Below are positions 60,662 to 64,000 of a stretch of DNA of 64,000 nt, one piece after another. This DNA is from Bacteroidaceae bacterium (lineage in GTDB: Bacteria; Bacteroidota; Bacteroidia; Bacteroidales; Bacteroidaceae), in assembly GCA_017651245.1 (NCBI GenBank), contig JAGCDQ010000008.1:1-64000 (forward strand), given 5' to 3'. Under the pieces are notes generated by a model. It worked only from the letters and a program-made list of their open reading frames with translations, was not told where the DNA came from and ran no database searches. How positions within the stretch are numbered: the first letter of the stretch is position 1; every line of letters starts with the position of its first letter. The translations under genes were made by a program, and so were the position numbers.

Positions 60662-62227
60662 ATGAACGAAATAGAAAGAAGAAGAACATTTGCGATTATC
60701 TCGCACCCTGATGCGGGTAAGACCACGTTGACGGAGAAACTGCTGCTGTTTGGCGGTCAGATTCAGGTGGCTGGTGCAGTGAAGAGCAACAAAATCAAGA
60801 AGACCGCCACCTCTGACTGGATGGAGATTGAGAAACAAAGAGGTATCTCCGTGAGCACCTCCGTGATGGAGTTTGACTATCAGGACTATAAAGTAAATAT
60901 TCTTGACACACCGGGTCACCAAGACTTTGCGGAAGATACGTTCAGGACCTTGACCGCAGTGGATTCTGCCATTATCGTGATTGATGGTGCAAAAGGTGTG
61001 GAGGCACAGACACGCAAATTGATGACTGTGTGCCGTATGAGGAAAACACCTGTGATTGTGTTCATCAACAAGATGGACCGTGAGGGTAAAGACCCCTTCG
61101 ACTTGCTTGACGAGGTGGAAAGCGAATTGCAAATCAACGTGCGTCCCCTCTCTTGGCCTATCAATCAAGGAGCACGATTCAAAGGTGTTTATAACATCTA
61201 CGAGGAGAACCTCAACCTCTTCACCCCCAATAAGCAGATGGTGACAGAAAAGGTGAATGTGGATATCAACTCGGAAGAACTGGATGAGCGTGTAGGGAAA
61301 GAAGATGCAGAGAAGTTGCGTGAGGACTTGGAAATGATTGACGGTGTGTATGACACATTCGATGTGAACACCTATCTGGAAGCAGAAGTGGCACCCGTTT
61401 TCTTCGGCTCCGCCTTGAACAACTTCGGTGTACAAGAACTCCTTGACTGCTTCGTGAAGATTGCCCCCAATCCACGACCCACGACGGCGGAAGAGCGTAT
61501 GGTGCAACCAGAAGAACCTAAGTTCACAGGATTCATCTTCAAGATTACAGCCAACATCGACCCCAATCACCGTTCTTGTACGGCATTCTGCAAGGTTTGC
61601 TCGGGCAAGTTCGTTAGGAACGCCCCCTATTTGCACGTAAGAAATGGAAAAACGGTACGTTTCTCCAGTCCTACACAATTCATGGCACAACGAAAGAGTA
61701 CGATAGAAGAAGCATATCCTGGTGACATTGTGGGTTTGCCAGACAACGGTATCTTCAAGATTGGTGACACACTGACAGAGGGAGAGCTGTTGCACTTCAA
61801 GGGATTGCCCAGTTTCTCACCTGAGATGTTCAAGTACATTGAGAACGCAGACCCCATGAAGACAAAACAGTTGGAGAAGGGTATCAATCAATTGATGGAC
61901 GAAGGTGTGGCACAGCTGTTTGTGAATCAATTCAACAATCGCAAGATTATCGGTACGGTGGGACAGTTGCAGTTCGAAGTCATTCAGTATCGTTTGGAGA
62001 ACGAATACAATGCCAAGTGTAAATGGAAACCTGTGAGTCTTTACAAGGCATGTTGGATTGAGAGCGATGATGATGCCGAATTGGATGCTTTCAAGAAGCG
62101 CAAGTATCAATATATGGCAAAAGACAAGGAGGGACGAGATGTTTTCCTGGCAGATTCCAATTATGTGTTGCAAATGGCACAACAGGATTTCAAGCATATC
62201 AAGTTCCACTTCACCAGTGAATTTTAA
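60662..62227 (+). CDS. prfC: Peptide chain release factor 3
   Basis: 521 aa, full length. GTPase that helps RF1/RF2 leave the ribosome. G1 [21 protein letters not shown]2 region [15 protein letters not shown]3 [11 protein letters not shown]4 [12 protein letters not shown], then the RF3-specific middle ([21 protein letters not shown]) and C-terminal domain ([23 protein letters not shown]). All GTPase motifs look intact. It starts 3 nt after rfbD and is followed by the Sua5-type gene after 30 nt. Confidence 0.96.
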   Translation: MNEIERRRTFAIISHPDAGKTTLTEKLLLFGGQIQVAGAVKSNKIKKTATSDWMEIEKQRGISVSTSVMEFDYQDYKVNILDTPGHQDFAEDTFRTLTAVDSAIIVIDGAKGVEAQTRKLMTVCRMRKTPVIVFINKMDREGKDPFDLLDEVESELQINVRPLSWPINQGARFKGVYNIYEENLNLFTPNKQMVTEKVNVDINSEELDERVGKEDAEKLREDLEMIDGVYDTFDVNTYLEAEVAPVFFGSALNNFGVQELLDCFVKIAPNPRPTTAEERMVQPEEPKFTGFIFKITANIDPNHRSCTAFCKVCSGKFVRNAPYLHVRNGKTVRFSSPTQFMAQRKSTIEEAYPGDIVGLPDNGIFKIGDTLTEGELLHFKGLPSFSPEMFKYIENADPMKTKQLEKGINQLMDEGVAQLFVNQFNNRKIIGTVGQLQFEVIQYRLENEYNAKCKWKPVSLYKACWIESDDDAELDAFKKRKYQYMAKDKEGRDVFLADSNYVLQMAQQDFKHIKFHFTSEF

Positions 62228-62257
62228 CTAGCCCGTAAGGCAGAGAAGATCAATTAT

Positions 62258-62824
62258 ATGTTACAAGACGAAGTAAAGAAAGCGATTGAAGTGATGAAGG
62301 CAGGCGGTGTCATCCTCTACCCGACCGACACGGTCTGGGGCATCGGATGTGATGCCACCAACGAGGAAGCCGTGAAGAAAGTCTTTGCCATCAAGAAGAG
62401 GGAAGACAGCAAGGCACTCATCTGCTTGGTGGATAGCGATGTACGCTTGCAACGCTATGTCAGGAATGTGGCAGATGTGACTTGGGATATGATTGAGTTG
62501 AGTGAAAAGCCTCTCACCGTCATTTTTGACAACGTGACAGGCTTGGCTCCCAATGTGATTGCTGAAGACGGCAGTGCGGGATTGAGAATTACGAAAGAGG
62601 AGTTTAGCAAAGAACTCTGTTTCCGTTTTCAGAAGCCCATTGTCAGCACCAGCGCCAACATTAGTGGAGAACCCACCCCACAAACATTCGAAGAAATCAG
62701 CGACGAGATTAAGAATGCGGTTGACTATGTGGTCAAGTACAGCAGACAGAGTCGCGAGAAGCATAAGCCCAGTAGCATTATCAAAATGAATGCCAACGGT
62801 CAATTCACCATTATCAGAGAATAA
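62258..62824 (+). CDS. L-threonylcarbamoyladenylate synthase family protein (Sua5/YciO/YrdC)
   Basis: 188 aa, YrdC domain only (shorter than Sua5, which has an extra C-terminal domain). GGVILYPTDTVWGIGCDATNEEAVKKVFAIKKRED is the signature, then LICLVDSDVRLQRYV, LTVIFDNVTGLAPNVIAEDGSAGLRIT and KPIVSTSANISGEP. The YrdC group makes threonylcarbamoyl-AMP for the t6A modification of ANN-decoding tRNAs; the closely related YciO group may not. Typical catalytic Lys and Arg positions appear in KKREDSK. It is coupled to the CLC gene (2-nt gap). Confidence 0.9.
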   Translation: MLQDEVKKAIEVMKAGGVILYPTDTVWGIGCDATNEEAVKKVFAIKKREDSKALICLVDSDVRLQRYVRNVADVTWDMIELSEKPLTVIFDNVTGLAPNVIAEDGSAGLRITKEEFSKELCFRFQKPIVSTSANISGEPTPQTFEEISDEIKNAVDYVVKYSRQSREKHKPSSIIKMNANGQFTIIRE

Positions 62825-62826
62825 CC

Positions 62827-64000
62827 ATGAATCTTACAAGGATCAGACGCAAGGAAATCAAGCTCAATCAAGCTATCACCGAATGGCTGAAGGGTGATCA
62901 TTCAGAACGGCAAATCGTACTGATGATTAGCCTGATGGTAGGTGTGTGCACAGGTCTAGCTGCTTTCGTCTTGAAATCCTTGATTGAGGAGATTAAACAC
63001 CTGCTTACATCAGGTTTTGTGGCTGAAGACACCAACCTGCTCTATCTGCTCTTCCCAGCGATTGGTATTCTCCTCTCCCTGCTCTTTGTCAAATACATTG
63101 TTCGTGGCGACATCAGTCATGGAGTCACGAAGATTCTATATGCGATGTCGAGAGGTCGTAGCCGTATCAAGTCGCACAACCGTTGGTCAAGCATCATCGC
63201 CAGTGCCATCACCATTGGTTTTGGTGGTTCTGTGGGAGCCGAGGCACCTATCGTGCTGACAGGTGCTGCATGGGGTTCAGACTTTGGCAAACGGTTCCAT
63301 TTGCCTCCCAAGACCTTGATGCTACTCGTCGGATGTGGTGCTGCAGGTGCTGTGTCTGGCGTGTTCAAGGCGCCTATTGCGGGGTTGGTATTCGTGCTTG
63401 AGGTACTCATGCTCGATCTGAGTTTCTCTTCCCTGTTACCACTGATGGTCACCAGCATCACTTCCGTATGCGTGTCCTACGCCTTCTACGGAACTGCTCC
63501 CCTGTTTGATTTCAATCTCAACAAGGCTTTCAGCATCGACATCATCCCTGGCTGCATCCTTTTGGGTATCGCCTGCGGTTTAGTGAGTCTCTACTTCACT
63601 CGCACGATGAACTGGCTGGAGGGTATCTTTGGAAAGATCAAGAAGAAGCGTTATAAGTTCTTTTTAGGTGCCATCGTGTTGGGTATCTTGATTTACTTCT
63701 TCCCAGCTATGTATGGTGAAGGTTACGATGTGATCAATCAGCTCATCAACAGTGCCTCTGCCAAAGAGATCATGCACAACACCCTTTTCTACGAGAACGA
63801 CAGCAACCTGCTTATCTACCTTGGATTGGTGCTTCTGCTCAAGGTGTTTGCCACCACAGCCACTAACGGAGGTGGCGGATGTGGTGGAGTCTTTGCTCCA
63901 AGTCTTTTCCTTGGTTGCATCGCAGGTTTTCTCTTCGCCAACCTTTGGGACACGAGTCTTGGACTTATCATGGGAGAATCAGGTTATCTCTCCCCTAAGA
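62827..64000 (+). CDS. CLC-family chloride channel or transporter, partial (3' end beyond window)
   Basis: 391 codons are visible from an ATG two bases after the previous stop. Membrane helices begin IVLMISLMVGVCTGLAAFVL. The CLC signatures are GGSVGAEAPIVLTGAAWG, with the Glu at the position of the gating glutamate of H+/Cl- exchangers (GREGP loop), GCGAAGAVSGVFKAPIAG, and ATTATNGGGGCGGVFAPSLFLG (usual GGIFAP loop). The gating Glu suggests an exchanger rather than a pure channel; the residue acting as internal proton acceptor was not identified. The missing C-terminus may hold CBS domains. It continues the rfbD-prfC-Sua5 unit. Confidence 0.93.
   Translation, partial: MNLTRIRRKEIKLNQAITEWLKGDHSERQIVLMISLMVGVCTGLAAFVLKSLIEEIKHLLTSGFVAEDTNLLYLLFPAIGILLSLLFVKYIVRGDISHGVTKILYAMSRGRSRIKSHNRWSSIIASAITIGFGGSVGAEAPIVLTGAAWGSDFGKRFHLPPKTLMLLVGCGAAGAVSGVFKAPIAGLVFVLEVLMLDLSFSSLLPLMVTSITSVCVSYAFYGTAPLFDFNLNKAFSIDIIPGCILLGIACGLVSLYFTRTMNWLEGIFGKIKKKRYKFFLGAIVLGILIYFFPAMYGEGYDVINQLINSASAKEIMHNTLFYENDSNLLIYLGLVLLLKVFATTATNGGGGCGGVFAPSLFLGCIAGFLFANLWDTSLGLIMGESGYLSPK

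Overview
The window reads as chromosome of a gut-type Bacteroidales bacterium, most likely Prevotella or a close relative. Promoters repeatedly show the Bacteroidetes -7 box TAnnTTTG, often with TTTG about 20 bp upstream, and Shine-Dalgarno sequences are almost absent. Gene content is typical of the phylum: the type IX secretion translocon SprA, a lipidated TamA homologue (TamL) with TamB, DUF4827, DUF4924, a P-II-like protein beside an RND pump, and lipoproteins with short lipoboxes. No rRNA, tRNA, CRISPR array or intact insertion sequence was seen.

Layout. 1-6.5 kb (minus strand): a lipoprotein cut by the window edge, an RsiV/DUF3298 lipoprotein, glucose-1-phosphate thymidylyltransferase, a second nucleotidyltransferase, branched-chain aminotransferase, and a PIF1/RecD-like helicase. 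6.7-13.4 kb: surface or periplasmic proteins, namely a Cthe_2159-type beta-helix protein with a repeated Gly/Phe/Pro insert, a histidine phosphatase interrupted by one in-frame TGA, a secreted esterase, and two tandem YncE-like beta-propellers. 13.5-19.4 kb: an RND efflux operon (TolC, adaptor, permease, P-II-like protein). 20.3-26.0 kb: a ThiD-family kinase, leuB, metA (predicted acetyl-CoA type), a U32 peptidase-family protein and a membrane lipoprotein. 26-28.4 kb: an orphan histidine kinase, a candidate non-coding RNA and a HAD phosphatase. 28.5-34.3 kb: DUF1846 divergent from an NfeD/flotillin pair, then DUF4827 and glmM. 34.6-42.5 kb: mdh, tamB, tamL. 42.5-51.1 kb: a GH43-like protein and the very long sprA. 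51.2-52.7 kb: pepD.

52.7-57.3 kb is the accessory part. About 1.5 kb of gene-free DNA packed with palindromes and tandem arrays (periods near 21-23 or 42 bp) is followed by a promoter, a roughly 295-nt leader with mutually exclusive hairpins, and a two-gene restriction-modification system: a C5-cytosine methyltransferase overlapping a PD-(D/E)XK endonuclease that I cannot assign to a known specificity. 57.3-64 kb returns to core genes: ROK glucokinase, LysE-type exporter, DUF4924, rmlD, prfC, a Sua5-type enzyme and a CLC channel cut by the window end.

A recurring theme is small repeats spreading through intergenic DNA and sometimes into genes. There are paired inverted-repeat elements on both sides of leuB, a 38-bp core shared by two loci 48 kb apart, heptamer tandem repeats in both arms of a divergent promoter, a repeat-derived insertion inside the ROK kinase, and a possibly repeat-derived signal peptide in the second beta-propeller. 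All assignments come from reading the sequence; no database search was run.
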